Shown: positions 1-8,799 of the stretch, piece after piece
Position numbering within the stretch: the stretch's first letter is position 1
Layout: every line of letters begins with the position of its first letter
Assembly: GCF_044891285.1 (NCBI RefSeq)
Contig: NZ_JAUIYO010000003.1
Location: 62,001-126,000, forward strand
Length of the DNA stretch: 64,000 nt
Source of the DNA: Pseudobacillus lumedeiriae
Lineage (GTDB): Bacteria; Bacillota; Bacilli; Bacillales; Domibacillaceae
Reading direction: 5' to 3'
Notes under the pieces: model-generated
The model's input: the letters and a program-made list of their open reading frames with translations, nothing else
The model's database searches: none
Told to the model about the DNA's origin: nothing
Translations under genes and position numbers: made by a program

Positions 1-604
1 GAACTTCTCTCGACGTAATTAAAATTAAATTCCCTCCCGCAGGAAGCCCCCATTCCTTTAACGAGAAAAATCCTGGCTCATACCCGCGTTCCTGCGCCTC
101 GATTAATTCATGGTGCTGTTGTACAGAAAAAGCGATATCCGCTTCATCATTAATTAAAGCATCTGTATGATAAAACCCTTTGTTGACAGGAATTAAATCA
201 TGCACATCACATTGTCCGCCATCCGCCTCGATTAACGATTTAATAAAAGCCAATCCCGTTGGTCCAGGAGCGCTCGGGTAAGTTAGTCTCTTGCCAATCA
301 TATCTCTCGGCCTTGTAATCCCCTTGTTTTTCAAAAACATGACACCACTATCTGACTGCAAATACCTAGAAAATCCGATCACATCATGATTTTGCAGCCG
401 GTCTTGTACTAAGTGAAGCGGCTCAGTAACAGCCAGCTCCATCCTTCCTTTGTAAATCTCGTCCATTGCATCAAAATGCTCTGCGGGTTCTATCATCTCA
501 ACCTCTAAATTCACTTCCGCAAACCACCCTTTATCGATTCCTACTAAAAACGGAAGATGGTTCGGATTCAAATACCATTCCAGACCAAACCTTAGACCTT
601 TCAT
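1..604 (-). CDS. THI5/NMT1-like thiamine-precursor binding protein (partial)
   Basis: The gene enters from the left edge, so only the N-terminal 201 residues are visible. It begins MKGLRFGLEWYLNPNHLPFL and belongs to the NMT1/THI5-like periplasmic-binding fold that handles thiamine pyrimidine (HMP) precursors, normally feeding an ABC importer. The start is fixed by an AAGGAGG box eight bases upstream of the ATG. A TPP riboswitch and terminator lie directly upstream, which independently supports a thiamine role. No signal peptide or lipobox is visible, which is odd for an extracellular binding protein. It could instead be a cytoplasmic THI5-like pyrimidine synthase. The family call is fairly safe; the exact role is inferred. 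Confidence 0.75.
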   Translation of the reverse strand, partial: MKGLRFGLEWYLNPNHLPFLVGIDKGWFAEVNLEVEMIEPAEHFDAMDEIYKGRMELAVTEPLHLVQDRLQNHDVIGFSRYLQSDSGVMFLKNKGITRPRDMIGKRLTYPSAPGPTGLAFIKSLIEADGGQCDVHDLIPVNKGFYHTDALINDEADIAFSVQQHHELIEAQERGYEPGFFSLKEWGLPAGGNLILITSREV

Positions 605-649
605 AAATCTTCCTCCTTATATGCAATGATAATGACCACTCTTTCAACA

Positions 650-684
650 AAAAAAGACAGGTCACTTTAAAGTGATCCTGTCTT
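650..684 (-). terminator. Riboswitch-controlled intrinsic terminator
   Basis: The minus strand reads AAGACAGGATCACTTT paired with AAAGTGACCTGTCTT followed by a T run. It sits between the TPP aptamer and the coding start, where a transcription-attenuating expression platform is expected. Confidence 0.85.
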
Positions 685-718
685 CCGCAATTAACCAAAT
701 AGGATTAACGTTCAACAA

Positions 719-808
719 CATCACTTCCCTTCGCTGGTACTAACCAGAGCAGGTTCAGAGGGTCGAGGAAACATTGTTTCCTTCTCTCAGCCATCAGGCA
801 CCCCTAGT
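719..808 (-). promoter_or_regulatory. TPP riboswitch (THI box)
   Basis: On the minus strand the conserved THI-box blocks appear in order: GGGGTGCC, CTGATGGCTGAGA, a variable stem, then ACCCTCTGAACCTGCTCTGG, GTTAGTACCAGCG and AGGGAAGTG. The aptamer senses thiamine pyrophosphate and, with the terminator at 650-684, should stop transcription of the binding-protein gene when TPP is plentiful. Confidence 0.95.
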
Positions 809-1146
809 GAATTTCATTTTATTTTACTGTATCTTTAGATTATCATACAAAATTGTATTTGTCCCTAATAATTGACAAATAATTTTAAATTTTTTAATAA
901 TTCAACATAATAAGCTGTCTAAGCGATGATTAGTTATATGTTTTCAACTTAGAAGACGACTCTTATTTGCTCTTTCAATAATTTGTGTATGATCAGGCCT
1001 TGTCCCCTTGTTAATTGCCGCAGGAGTCTCACTCCATTAAACAATCATCATGAACAGAGCCTTCTTTTAAAATCAGATGATACGATCATGTTACAATGGT
1101 CTGTAGACATTCATTATCACATTCTTAATTAGATGGAGTGACATCA
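809..1146. other. Intergenic region between divergent genes
   Basis: This A+T-rich stretch separates the leftward thiamine gene from the rightward TSUP gene and must contain both promoters. No ORF with a ribosome binding site, repeat or stable hairpin was found. No promoter here is convincing enough to list. Confidence 0.5.
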
Positions 1147-1890
1147 ATGACGATTATACTTACCATGCTGGCTTTAGGAGCCATTGTTGGATTCATCGGA
1201 GCAGGCGGTGCCGGATTTATCATTGCGATTTTAACCCTGCTCTTTAAAATTCCTATCCATATCGCATTAGCTACTTCTTTAACAGCCATGGCTTTTACAA
1301 CCTTGTCAGGAACAATCAGCCATTATAAAGAAGGAAATATCGCTCTAAAGACTGGATTATTAGTCGGAGTATTTGGAGCATTAGGTTCTTTTGCTGGATC
1401 AAAGATCTCTTCCATGATCCCAACAAACGATATGCATTACTTAACAGGAAGCATGTTGGTTCTTTCCGCTCTCCTATTAGTCTTTCGTTTGTTTTTCTTA
1501 AAAAACAAACAAGAAGCAGAACAATCATTTACCCAACCTGCTTTCATTATCAAAGCAGCCCTATTAGGCATCATAACAGGGATTCTCTCCGGCACATTCG
1601 GGATCGGATCAGCTCCTTTTATCCAGTTGGGACTACTCACCTTTTTAGGACTGTCCATCCGCCATTCGGTCGGAACCACTATGCTCGTGATCGTCCCTAT
1701 CGCCATAGGAGGCGGCATCGGCTTTACAACAGAAGGATTCCTAGACGTTACTTTATTAGTACAAGTACTAATCGGCACCATGCTCGGCGCCTACATTGGA
1801 GCTAAATTCACGAACCTTGTGCCAAAGGCCATTTTAAAAACAGCCATGGTGGCAACTCCTGCAGTCAGCGGAATGTTGTTGTTCTTTTAG
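1147..1890 (+). CDS. TSUP (TauE/SafE) family membrane exporter
   Basis: A 247-residue polytopic membrane protein with the internal two-fold symmetry of the TauE/SafE family: a Gly-rich segment near the start (GAIVGFIGAGGAGFIIAIL) is echoed in the second half (GIITGILSGTFGIGSAPFIQ). Family members export or import small organosulfur or organic anions across the cytoplasmic membrane; the substrate cannot be told here. The ATG at 1147 is preferred over a GTG at 1138 because the GGAG box overlaps the GTG. It stands alone, divergent from the thiamine gene and convergent with the nucleoside operon. Confidence 0.85.
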   Translation: MTIILTMLALGAIVGFIGAGGAGFIIAILTLLFKIPIHIALATSLTAMAFTTLSGTISHYKEGNIALKTGLLVGVFGALGSFAGSKISSMIPTNDMHYLTGSMLVLSALLLVFRLFFLKNKQEAEQSFTQPAFIIKAALLGIITGILSGTFGIGSAPFIQLGLLTFLGLSIRHSVGTTMLVIVPIAIGGGIGFTTEGFLDVTLLVQVLIGTMLGAYIGAKFTNLVPKAILKTAMVATPAVSGMLLFF

Positions 1891-1971
1891 TTTAGCCGTC
1901 TGTTCTCATAATAAGATCGACTCACAAAATGCGGAATATCCTTATAAAGTTTTCATTTTGTCCTCTGGATA

Positions 1972-1998
1972 TAAAAAAGACAGGGGAATCTCCTGTCT
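1972..1998 (-). terminator. Terminator of the nucleoside operon
   Basis: On the minus strand AGACAGG, loop, CCTGTCT is followed by TTTTTT. The stem overlaps the nupC stop codon. Confidence 0.85.
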
Positions 1999-3211
1999 AA
2001 ATGAGCATACCAGCAATCGCTGCACTTAATAGATTAGCTAATGTTGCCGCAACGATTGCTCGTAAACCCATCTCTGCAATATCTTGTCTTCTTGAAGGTG
2101 CAATTCCTCCTAATCCACCGATGATCATAGCAATCGCAGCTAGATTAGCAAATCCGCAAAGTGCAAAGCTAATGATAACGACACTTTTTTGAGACAGGTT
2201 AGCAATCTCTGGAGCAAAAGCAGTATAAGCTACAAATTCGTTTAACACAAATTTCTGGCCTATAAACGAACCGGCTTTCAGTGCTTCATCCCATGGAACA
2301 CCAATAAGGAATGCAATCGGTGAAAAAATATAGCCTAGGATTTGTTCTAGAGTCAACGTTTCAAATCCAAAAATCCCGCCAATTGATCCAATAATCGTAT
2401 TAAGCAAAAAGATAAGGGAGATGAACGCAAGTAACAGCGCTCCAACACCTGCAGCAATTTTCAAGCCATCTGCCGCTCCACGAGCAGCTGCATCAATGAC
2501 ATTCCTTGACTCAGTGTCTTTTATCATCTGAATACGCTCAACCCTATTTTGGCCTTCTGTTTCTGGAGTGATAATCTTAGCTAATAACAATCCACCCGGA
2601 GCTCCCATAAAAGCAGCAGCCAGCAAGTAGTCTAAAGGAACACCGAGCATTGCGTATCCACCTAGAACTGCACCAGAGACACATGCGAGTCCTCCTGCCA
2701 TCACAGCAAATAGCTCCGATTTTGTCATATTTTCGATATAAGGTTTGATGACTAGCGGGGCTTCCGTCGGCCCTAAAAAAATGTTCGCAGCCGCTGACAT
2801 AGATTCAGTTTCACTTGTTTTTAGCGCTTTTGCTAAAAACCCGCCAATGATCTTAGTTGCCCACTGCATGACTCCTAAATAGTAAAGAACTGAAATGAGT
2901 GAAGAAAAGAAAATGATAATAGGTAATACTTGAAAGGCAAAAGTAAAACCTGCATTTTCCGCACCTAGCACCCCTCCAAACAAGAATTGAATTCCAGCAT
3001 TAGTAGAGTCAATTATGGCTTGGACAATCAGTGAAACAGATTGGAGAATCTTTTTTCCAAATTCCCATTTCAATACCATTAAAGCAAAAACGAACTGAAT
3101 GGCAAAGGCGCCAATTACGGTTCTCGGATTAATGGCTTTACGATTTTTAGAAAAGGCTAAGGCTATTAATAAAATCCCTGTTATTCCTATAATTCCCCAA
3201 ACAAATTGCAT
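1997..3211 (-). CDS. nupC: NupC-type concentrative nucleoside transporter
   Basis: A 404-residue integral membrane symporter of the CNT family, driving nucleoside uptake with protons or sodium. The N-terminal nucleoside-transporter domain, a central gate region and a C-terminal domain are all present at normal length. The family signature is seen as FLGPTEAPLVIKPYI near residue 150. It is the last gene of a leftward three-gene operon, 76 bases after a nucleoside hydrolase gene, so imported nucleosides are delivered to the two hydrolases. The ATG is preceded by AAAGGAC. The specificity among nucleosides is not visible. Confidence 0.92.
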   Translation of the reverse strand: MQFVWGIIGITGILLIALAFSKNRKAINPRTVIGAFAIQFVFALMVLKWEFGKKILQSVSLIVQAIIDSTNAGIQFLFGGVLGAENAGFTFAFQVLPIIIFFSSLISVLYYLGVMQWATKIIGGFLAKALKTSETESMSAAANIFLGPTEAPLVIKPYIENMTKSELFAVMAGGLACVSGAVLGGYAMLGVPLDYLLAAAFMGAPGGLLLAKIITPETEGQNRVERIQMIKDTESRNVIDAAARGAADGLKIAAGVGALLLAFISLIFLLNTIIGSIGGIFGFETLTLEQILGYIFSPIAFLIGVPWDEALKAGSFIGQKFVLNEFVAYTAFAPEIANLSQKSVVIISFALCGFANLAAIAMIIGGLGGIAPSRRQDIAEMGLRAIVAATLANLLSAAIAGMLI

Positions 3212-3287
3212 ATACTTTGTCCTTTCTTTCGTTATCGAATGGCATAGGTTATAAAAATGAGAAGACTTGGAACTGCCCTCTCCCTTC

Positions 3288-4244
3288 TTACACTATCGAA
3301 CGCAGCACCTCGATTAGCATCTCTTTAAATGTGTTCCGATCAATTTCTTCACAAACTCGAACATTTTTTGTACGTTCCAAACGATTATTAACATCTACAA
3401 GACTGTAACCTCTTGTTAGTTCACCTGCTGTTTCAACATCTACATGATAGAGATTTGATTTTGTCATCATTTTTTCATTTGCTGCAACAGCAGCCAGTAA
3501 TGTATCTGGATGTGTTGTGCCATTTAATTTGTGAACACTTTTATTAAATTTCATCACAACTTTATTGACATCTTTAAAAAATTGCGAACCAGCTGTCGTT
3601 AAAGATTCAATGTCATGATGATCGTTATCGTCCATAATTGAATATTGAGTGCACATTTCCCAGCCAACCATTGTCATTGGGATACCTGAATGAAGTACAA
3701 TTTTCGCTGCTTCAGGATCAACGAAGAAATTGTATTCAGCGCTCGGAGTAATATTCCCTAACGCATTATTTGTTCCACCCATAATGTATAGATGAGGAAT
3801 CTTCGGAACGACAGTCGGATCCTTTTTAATCGCCATCGCAATATTCGTCAGCGGTGCAATCGCTAATAAATGGATCTTTCCAGGGTTGTTGTGAATAGTT
3901 TCAATAAGAAAATCTACTGCATGTCCTTCTGCAGGAGATTGGACCGCTTTTTCAAAAAACGAATCCCCCATTCCATCTTTACCATGTACATCTTCAACTG
4001 TACGATGCTCATTTTTACCAAGTCCCATTAATGGACGCTCATGTCCTTTGTAAACGGGAACTTGTCCACTCTTTCCAGCTACTTGAATGGTATAAAGAGC
4101 ATTTTCAACCTGCTGATCAAATTGCACATTGCCGCCAGTGATCATAATGCCTTCTACTTGGAAATAATGAAGCGCGGTTAATATGGCGATCGTATCATCG
4201 CCAGCTGTATCGGTATCAATAATAACCCGTTTTTTTTCTAACAT
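3288..4244 (-). CDS. Inosine-uridine preferring nucleoside hydrolase
   Basis: A 318-residue IUNH-family enzyme that hydrolyses the N-glycosidic bond of nucleosides to base plus ribose. The calcium-binding N-terminal motif DTDTAGDD is at residues 10-17. Other family blocks are visible, including LLAIAPLTNIA, the IMGGT turn and AEYNFFVDPEAA. It is cytoplasmic, with no signal peptide. It lies between a second hydrolase (16 bases upstream) and nupC, so it probably acts on nucleosides brought in by that transporter. Base preference is not predictable from the sequence. Confidence 0.92.
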   Translation of the reverse strand: MLEKKRVIIDTDTAGDDTIAILTALHYFQVEGIMITGGNVQFDQQVENALYTIQVAGKSGQVPVYKGHERPLMGLGKNEHRTVEDVHGKDGMGDSFFEKAVQSPAEGHAVDFLIETIHNNPGKIHLLAIAPLTNIAMAIKKDPTVVPKIPHLYIMGGTNNALGNITPSAEYNFFVDPEAAKIVLHSGIPMTMVGWEMCTQYSIMDDNDHHDIESLTTAGSQFFKDVNKVVMKFNKSVHKLNGTTHPDTLLAAVAANEKMMTKSNLYHVDVETAGELTRGYSLVDVNNRLERTKNVRVCEEIDRNTFKEMLIEVLRSIV

Positions 4245-4260
4245 TTAGAAGTCCCCTCTA

Positions 4261-5193
4261 TTACTTTTTTGCTAATTCAGTCATATAATCAAAGAACGCA
4301 TCACGATCCACATCATAAACAACATTCACAGGCCGTCCATCAGCGGTTTCAACTGTGCGGCCTTGGCTTGGGCCGTCTGTGTGTACAATGCTGGTAATCG
4401 TTTGTACTTTCACAAGATCACTATTGCCAACAAATGCGGTCGTTAACACATCCCACAAGTAGTACGTAGAGTTCGTTGTAAAGTGAACAAGTGGCGGGAC
4501 CATCGCATAACATTGGCCAAGAAAATCAACACCCAGGTATTTGCGTTCTTTAGCCCAACGCTCACGCACGTCTAAAGTCAGCGGTACTTGATTTGTACTT
4601 TCAAGCGCAACTAAATCAATTTCTATGCTGGTGTCCCATACACGAGCGGCTGCTTCAGGGTCCCAAAACACATTCCATTCCGCTGTTCCATCATGTTCAG
4701 GCTCATGCACATTTCCTGCTTCACGAAATGTCCCCCCCATCCAAACAAGTCGTTCAACTTTCTCTTCGATTCCAGGGTCTTCATCTAATGCACGGGCAAG
4801 ATCGGTAAGCGGTCCTGTGAATAATAAGGTTGTTTTTTCTTCAGTTGCACGAATCGTTTCTATTAAATGAAGATGTGCAGGTTTGTCCGCCACCGGTGTT
4901 ACAACTTTTCCAGATTCATTTAAAATCGGCAGGGCATCAACATAAAACGCATGCATACGCCAATCTTTTGGAAAAGGATTTTTACCACGAGAATTTGACT
5001 CTGCTACAGCAAGGCCACCTTTACCAAAGCGATCAATAATTTTACGGCTTGCAAACATCGCTGGTTCTAAATAACAATCTGCTGGAATGACTGAAACACC
5101 TGTGAGTTCAACAGTGTCCATTTTTAGCAATAAAAATAAGGATATTAAATCATCGACGCCGCCATCATGATTAAAGTAAATTTTCTTTTTCAC
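4261..5193 (-). CDS. Second nucleoside hydrolase (IUNH family)
   Basis: A paralogue of the neighbouring hydrolase, with a divergent metal motif NHDGGVDD close to the N-terminus and the blocks LLFTGPLTDLARAL, VWMGGTF and AEWNVFWDPEAAARV. It is the first gene of the operon. The reading frame is open 25 codons further upstream (ATG at 5268), but homologues typically begin just before the KKKIYFNHDGG segment. A GTG at 5193 with AAGGA about 11 bases upstream fits this and gives 310 residues; the start is uncertain. Two divergent hydrolases in one operon suggest complementary substrates (for example purine and pyrimidine nucleosides), which is inference. Confidence 0.85.
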   Translation of the reverse strand: MKKKIYFNHDGGVDDLISLFLLLKMDTVELTGVSVIPADCYLEPAMFASRKIIDRFGKGGLAVAESNSRGKNPFPKDWRMHAFYVDALPILNESGKVVTPVADKPAHLHLIETIRATEEKTTLLFTGPLTDLARALDEDPGIEEKVERLVWMGGTFREAGNVHEPEHDGTAEWNVFWDPEAAARVWDTSIEIDLVALESTNQVPLTLDVRERWAKERKYLGVDFLGQCYAMVPPLVHFTTNSTYYLWDVLTTAFVGNSDLVKVQTITSIVHTDGPSQGRTVETADGRPVNVVYDVDRDAFFDYMTELAKK

Positions 5194-5385
5194 CTTTTCT
5201 TCATTCCTTTTCACCCATTTTCCAATTATGACCGACTGTACAAATGTAAGTTTATACACCTTCAACATATTTTCAGATAATATTAATTAAATAATATTAT
5301 TAGTAGAAATTTGAAAAATTATGATACATATTTTTTATCAGCGAAAATATACACGTTGAAAAAGTGCGCCGTTTCCAGAAAAATC

Positions 5386-5409
5386 GTACATTTCAGTACC
5401 GAAATGTAC
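5386..5409. promoter_or_regulatory. Palindromic operator candidate for the nucleoside operon
   Basis: GTACATTTC, six bases, GAAATGTAC: perfect 9-bp arms. It lies about 190 bases upstream of the first hydrolase gene. No regulator gene for the operon is adjacent. Confidence 0.45.
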
Positions 5410-5504
5410 ATCTTTGGTTAGCATTATGTTTAGTAAAACAATAATATACAGAAAATAAACGGATCGCTCACTATCTATATCACGATAATATTAAAAATAG
5501 TTCA

Positions 5505-5547
5505 TTAATCACAAGTTAATTCCCATTAGGAATCAACTTGTGATTAA
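5505..5547. repeat. Long inverted repeat upstream of methyltransferase
   Basis: Arms of 19 bp (TTAATCACAAGTTAATTCC and its complement, one mismatch) around a 5-base loop. There is no clear T tract on either side, so it may be a regulatory site or an mRNA hairpin rather than a terminator. Confidence 0.6.
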
Positions 5548-5615
5548 TTAATTATTAGATTAATTTACACCTCACATGATAATCTGAATGTATCAACATT
5601 TGGGAGATGATGTAA

Positions 5616-6371
5616 ATGACCAATTGGAACGCAGCACTTTATGATAACAAACACCAGTTTGTTTCAAATTTTGGTGAAGATCTTGTTTACTTCCTACATC
5701 CACAAAAGGGAGAACACATTTTAGATGTTGGTTGTGGTACAGGAGATTTAGCTTATGATATTTCCAAAAGTGGGGCTGCTGTTACTGGCATTGATGCTGC
5801 GCAGTCTATGATTGAAGCTGCTAAAAGAAAGTACCCTGATATCCATTTTAGTGTGCAAGATGGCGAGCAGTTTTCTTTTGATCCACAATTTCATGCAGTG
5901 TTCTCAAATGCCGCCATTCACTGGATGAAAAATCAGCAGAAGGTTGTTCAAAATTGTTATGATGCTCTTCTTCCTAGTGGCCGTTTCGTGGCTGAATTAG
6001 GTGGAGCTAATAATATCCAATCTATTGTGGATGCCATAAAGGAAGCATCCGATCGTCTATCAATTCCGTATGATGCTACTTTATTTCCATGGGTATTTCC
6101 GACAAAAGAGGAAATGGCAGAGCTTCTTATCAATGTTGGTTTTAACGTAATAACCATCGAGCATTATGAACGGCCAACACCTTTAATTGGAGAAGAGGGG
6201 ATTCGTAATTGGCTTGAAATGTTTAGCAACAATATGTTCAAACATCTTACAAATGATGAAAAAGAAGCCATTTACAGCGAATGTGAACGTATTTTACGTC
6301 CTCAGCTTTATAAAGAAAATGGTTGGGTTGCAGATTATTGGCGCCTTCGTTTCATTGCAGAAAAGCCTTAA
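5616..6371 (+). CDS. Class I SAM-dependent methyltransferase
   Basis: A 251-residue cytoplasmic protein with the Rossmann-type SAM fold. Motif I is DVGCGTG at residues 37-43, the acidic end of strand 2 is in VTGIDAAQSMIEAA, and FSNAAIHWM is the motif IV region. The overall pattern resembles trans-aconitate 2-methyltransferase and related Methyltransf_11 proteins, but the substrate is not known. It is a single gene that ends at a shared bidirectional terminator with the convergent LysR gene. The ATG follows GGGAGATGATGTAA. Confidence 0.8.
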   Translation: MTNWNAALYDNKHQFVSNFGEDLVYFLHPQKGEHILDVGCGTGDLAYDISKSGAAVTGIDAAQSMIEAAKRKYPDIHFSVQDGEQFSFDPQFHAVFSNAAIHWMKNQQKVVQNCYDALLPSGRFVAELGGANNIQSIVDAIKEASDRLSIPYDATLFPWVFPTKEEMAELLINVGFNVITIEHYERPTPLIGEEGIRNWLEMFSNNMFKHLTNDEKEAIYSECERILRPQLYKENGWVADYWRLRFIAEKP

Positions 6372-6374
6372 TAC

Positions 6375-6414
6375 AAAGCCGCTTAGATACTCTCTACACA
6401 TCTAAGCGGCTTTT
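6375..6414. terminator. Bidirectional terminator
   Basis: AAAGCCGCTTAGAT pairs with ATCTAAGCGGCTTTT. A runs on the left and T runs on the right let it end both the methyltransferase and the convergent LysR transcript. Confidence 0.9.
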
Positions 6415-7265
6415 CATTTTTTATATATAGTGACACATGTTTGTATAAATCGGTCAAATAAAGGATGTACGTATTTCGTATAAACAAATGTGGCTGAAAG
6501 AATGTCATCATCTATTTGAGGAATTTGCGCAAAAAGTTCTCCTTTTTCTACTTCCGTTTGGACAACACTTTTGGGCAAGAACGCAATCCCCATCCCCTGT
6601 TTAATAAAAGTTTTAATTACTTCTGTTTGGTTCAGTCTCTCTATTTGGCAATCCCTTGGCAAATGACGTTCAATTTGCTCCCAATACGGAGAAAATGCAT
6701 GTGTATATATGGGAAAACTTTTTATTAATACTTGAAAATCCTCTGCATCGAATGGCTGAGGACCTACAATCATAACAGGTTCATTCGCAATCATCGTTGT
6801 TAATAGCTCTCTAGTTGAAGGAACCTTCGATAATCCGATATCAATTTGCTGCCGAAAAACAGCCTCACCAATCTCATTTGATGGTAAGATCTCAATTTGA
6901 GTAATTACATCTGGTTGAAGATGTTTAAAATGTTGAATGATAAGGGGCAGCGTGGAATTTGCAATTTGAGGAGCTACCCCTAAAGAAACCTTTCGGGAAT
7001 ATCCAGCCTGGAATGCTTTCATTTCCTGAACTATTTGCTCTTCAAACTCTACTAATTGAATGGCTCGTGGTAAAAAATAATGGCCATTTGCATTTAAAAT
7101 AACCCGTTTTTGGACCCGATCAAACAATTGGATATGCAATATTTTTTCAAGTTTTTGAATTTGTTTTGTAACAGCTGATTGTGTCATCATCAATTCTTCC
7201 GCAGCTTCCCGAAAGTTCTCTTTCTTCGCTGCCAATAAGAATGTTTTTAGTAATTCTATTTCCAT
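6414..7265 (-). CDS. LysR family transcriptional regulator
   Basis: A 283-residue LTTR. The N-terminal winged helix-turn-helix is clear (FLLAAKKENFREAAEELMMT followed by QSAVTKQIQKLE), and the effector-binding domain fills the rest. An upstream ATG at 7328 is in frame, but AAAAGGCGG sits nine bases before the ATG at 7265 and the family start MEIELLKTF lies there. Its target is unclear, since the neighbouring genes are convergent or unrelated, so it may act elsewhere. Confidence 0.88.
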   Translation of the reverse strand: MEIELLKTFLLAAKKENFREAAEELMMTQSAVTKQIQKLEKILHIQLFDRVQKRVILNANGHYFLPRAIQLVEFEEQIVQEMKAFQAGYSRKVSLGVAPQIANSTLPLIIQHFKHLQPDVITQIEILPSNEIGEAVFRQQIDIGLSKVPSTRELLTTMIANEPVMIVGPQPFDAEDFQVLIKSFPIYTHAFSPYWEQIERHLPRDCQIERLNQTEVIKTFIKQGMGIAFLPKSVVQTEVEKGELFAQIPQIDDDILSATFVYTKYVHPLFDRFIQTCVTIYKK

Positions 7266-7422
7266 ATCATTTTTCCGCCTTTTATAATTTACAATCTCAT
7301 CCAGATTAGATTGTTCAATATACTTCAATGATTGAATAGGCTTATTTCATAATCCTGCTTACGTTTGCTTAAATACATAAAGAGCCTGCTAGTAAAATTG
7401 TAACTACAAAGGAAGGTCGTTA

Positions 7423-7965
7423 TCATATACTTTTTATGTATGAATTTCGTTTAAAATCTTTGCTTATACATGCTCGCTTTAACTTTTTGGTTTTGAGCAA
7501 ATATTTAATATCAGAGATATTATCGTATGAAAGTTGAACATAAAAGTAGTTAATATACTCCAAAACGGCAAAAATATAAACAAACCCTGCAATCGATAAC
7601 CCTCCTAATGGGAACGAGGGATACCATTTAACAAAATCAACAGCGAACACAATGATTGAGACAATAATCAGAACCATATTCAACTTCTTAAAATACTGCA
7701 ATTGTCGAACTATCCGAATGGGCGATATAGACGTATTTTCGATTCTTAATCGCTGCAATTTTAAATACCAATAAATTGTTCCTTGTAGCAGGAGAAATTC
7801 CAAAAAAAGAAAGGATACCCAAAAAGAATATAGTGAGTATAATTGGAGGCTTGGGTATGCACGATTAAGAAGATAACTAACAAAAATAAAAAGAATGACG
7901 GAAATTAATTCGCCAGAATATAAGTATGTAAGTCGTTTTTCTAACTTTTTCTTCACCTTTATCAC
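7423..7965 (-). CDS. Four-helix membrane protein of unknown function
   Basis: A 180-residue protein with about four hydrophobic segments (near residues 17-34, 42-62, 97-115 and 120-140) and basic, hydrophilic ends. It starts at a GTG after GGGGTAGA. No conserved motif is recognised. It is a single gene, leftward, with no operon partner. It is likely real given its length and regular membrane topology. Confidence 0.6.
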   Translation of the reverse strand: MIKVKKKLEKRLTYLYSGELISVILFIFVSYLLNRAYPSLQLYSLYSFWVSFLFLEFLLLQGTIYWYLKLQRLRIENTSISPIRIVRQLQYFKKLNMVLIIVSIIVFAVDFVKWYPSFPLGGLSIAGFVYIFAVLEYINYFYVQLSYDNISDIKYLLKTKKLKRACISKDFKRNSYIKSI

Positions 7966-8490
7966 TCTACCCCATATAATTCATTTTCATGCTGCTAAAG
8001 CTTTATTTACACACTCATCTATATGTTAACATGAATTTCCAGGTTTCTTTAAAGGTGATGCTCAACAATATAGCCCTTTACAACTTCGCTTAAGGTCAAT
8101 TCTATTTAATTGAATATAGAACTTTGGTCAAACTGTATTTCAAAACCACACTAACTAATTCTAGAGCAGTTCTAGCCGAATAAACACCGTTCCTCATAAA
8201 AAGAACGAAGCTCATTCGGCTTAAAACATGTGAAGCCATATCACATATCACACATTCTTCTACTGCACCCTACCTAAATTCTCCCCCTTCCGCTCAAAGT
8301 GCCGATGCAGACGATACTCACAAATCTGCTTCGTCCATTGGAACAAAGTTTCTTCATGTTCTTTTTCAACATCGATATGAATGCGAAACCGATTGTTTTT
8401 GAACGAAATCATCCCGTTCGCTGATCCGCGGGTATATTAACCCACTATCTTCTGAATCTGTTAAAATAAAGACAAACACTGGGGAAAGAG
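7966..8490. other. Non-coding stretch with hairpin and helicase fragment
   Basis: The first half is A+T rich without ORFs. At 8174-8221 an imperfect stem (AGCCGAAT with ATTCGGCT plus inner pairing) forms a hairpin. At 8260-8429 there is a 170-bp copy of the 3' end of the helicase gene found at 11234. The remaining 60 bases carry the promoter and ribosome binding site of the winged-helix gene. Confidence 0.7.
8260..8429 (-). repeat. Duplicated 3' end of the helicase gene (distal copy)
   Basis: This stretch matches 11234-11403 with four mismatches in 170 bases. It begins exactly at the position of the helicase stop codon and ends at a sharp boundary (CTGATCCGC then unrelated DNA). It is the last 56 codons of the helicase gene without the rest, hence a remnant or attachment-like repeat in direct orientation. 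Confidence 0.92.
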
Positions 8491-8799
8491 ATGATGAAAC
8501 CAATGAATCAAAAGCCTGCTTCTAAAAACTTGCTACTAGCTATCATTAAGGCTGTACACGATCTAGGGGGCACCGCTTCTCTCGACGAAATTTACTCACA
8601 TGTTCAAAAAAACCCCTCTATTGACCTCACCCCGTATCAAATTCCTGAATCAAGAATCCGTACTTTAATTTATGATCACTCAAGTGACACTCACCGTTTT
8701 AAAGGAACTCCTGGAGATCATCGTGATATTTTCTATCCGATTAGACAAAAAGGTGACGGGTATTGGGGATTGCGTATTAATGCTGATGAAGGTTTCTAG
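8491..8799 (+). CDS. Small winged-helix protein beside DUF262 nuclease
   Basis: A 102-residue basic protein. Residues 10-100 read like a winged helix of the HARE-HTH/Mrr-N kind: a first helix LLLAIIKAVHDLGG, then SLDEIYSHVQ, RIRTLIYDHS, and a C-terminal wing DGYWGLR. Such domains occur N-terminal to restriction nucleases as DNA-reading modules. GGGGAAAGAG precedes the ATG. It is the first gene of the inserted block and is followed 248 bases later by the DUF262 nuclease in the same direction, so it may be a specificity or control partner. The domain call is by eye. Confidence 0.65.
   Translation: MMKPMNQKPASKNLLLAIIKAVHDLGGTASLDEIYSHVQKNPSIDLTPYQIPESRIRTLIYDHSSDTHRFKGTPGDHRDIFYPIRQKGDGYWGLRINADEGF

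Larger units (their letters stand above)
5194..5615. other. Intergenic region with two inverted repeats
   Basis: This A+T-rich region separates the leftward nucleoside operon from the rightward methyltransferase gene. It holds a 24-bp palindrome (5386-5409) and a 43-bp inverted repeat (5505-5547), listed separately. No additional ORF is supported. Confidence 0.6.

Noticed and set aside
8174..8221. Terminator after the membrane protein or helicase remnant
   Set aside because: The stem is imperfect and lacks a T tract; it was kept only as a note in the intergenic entry.
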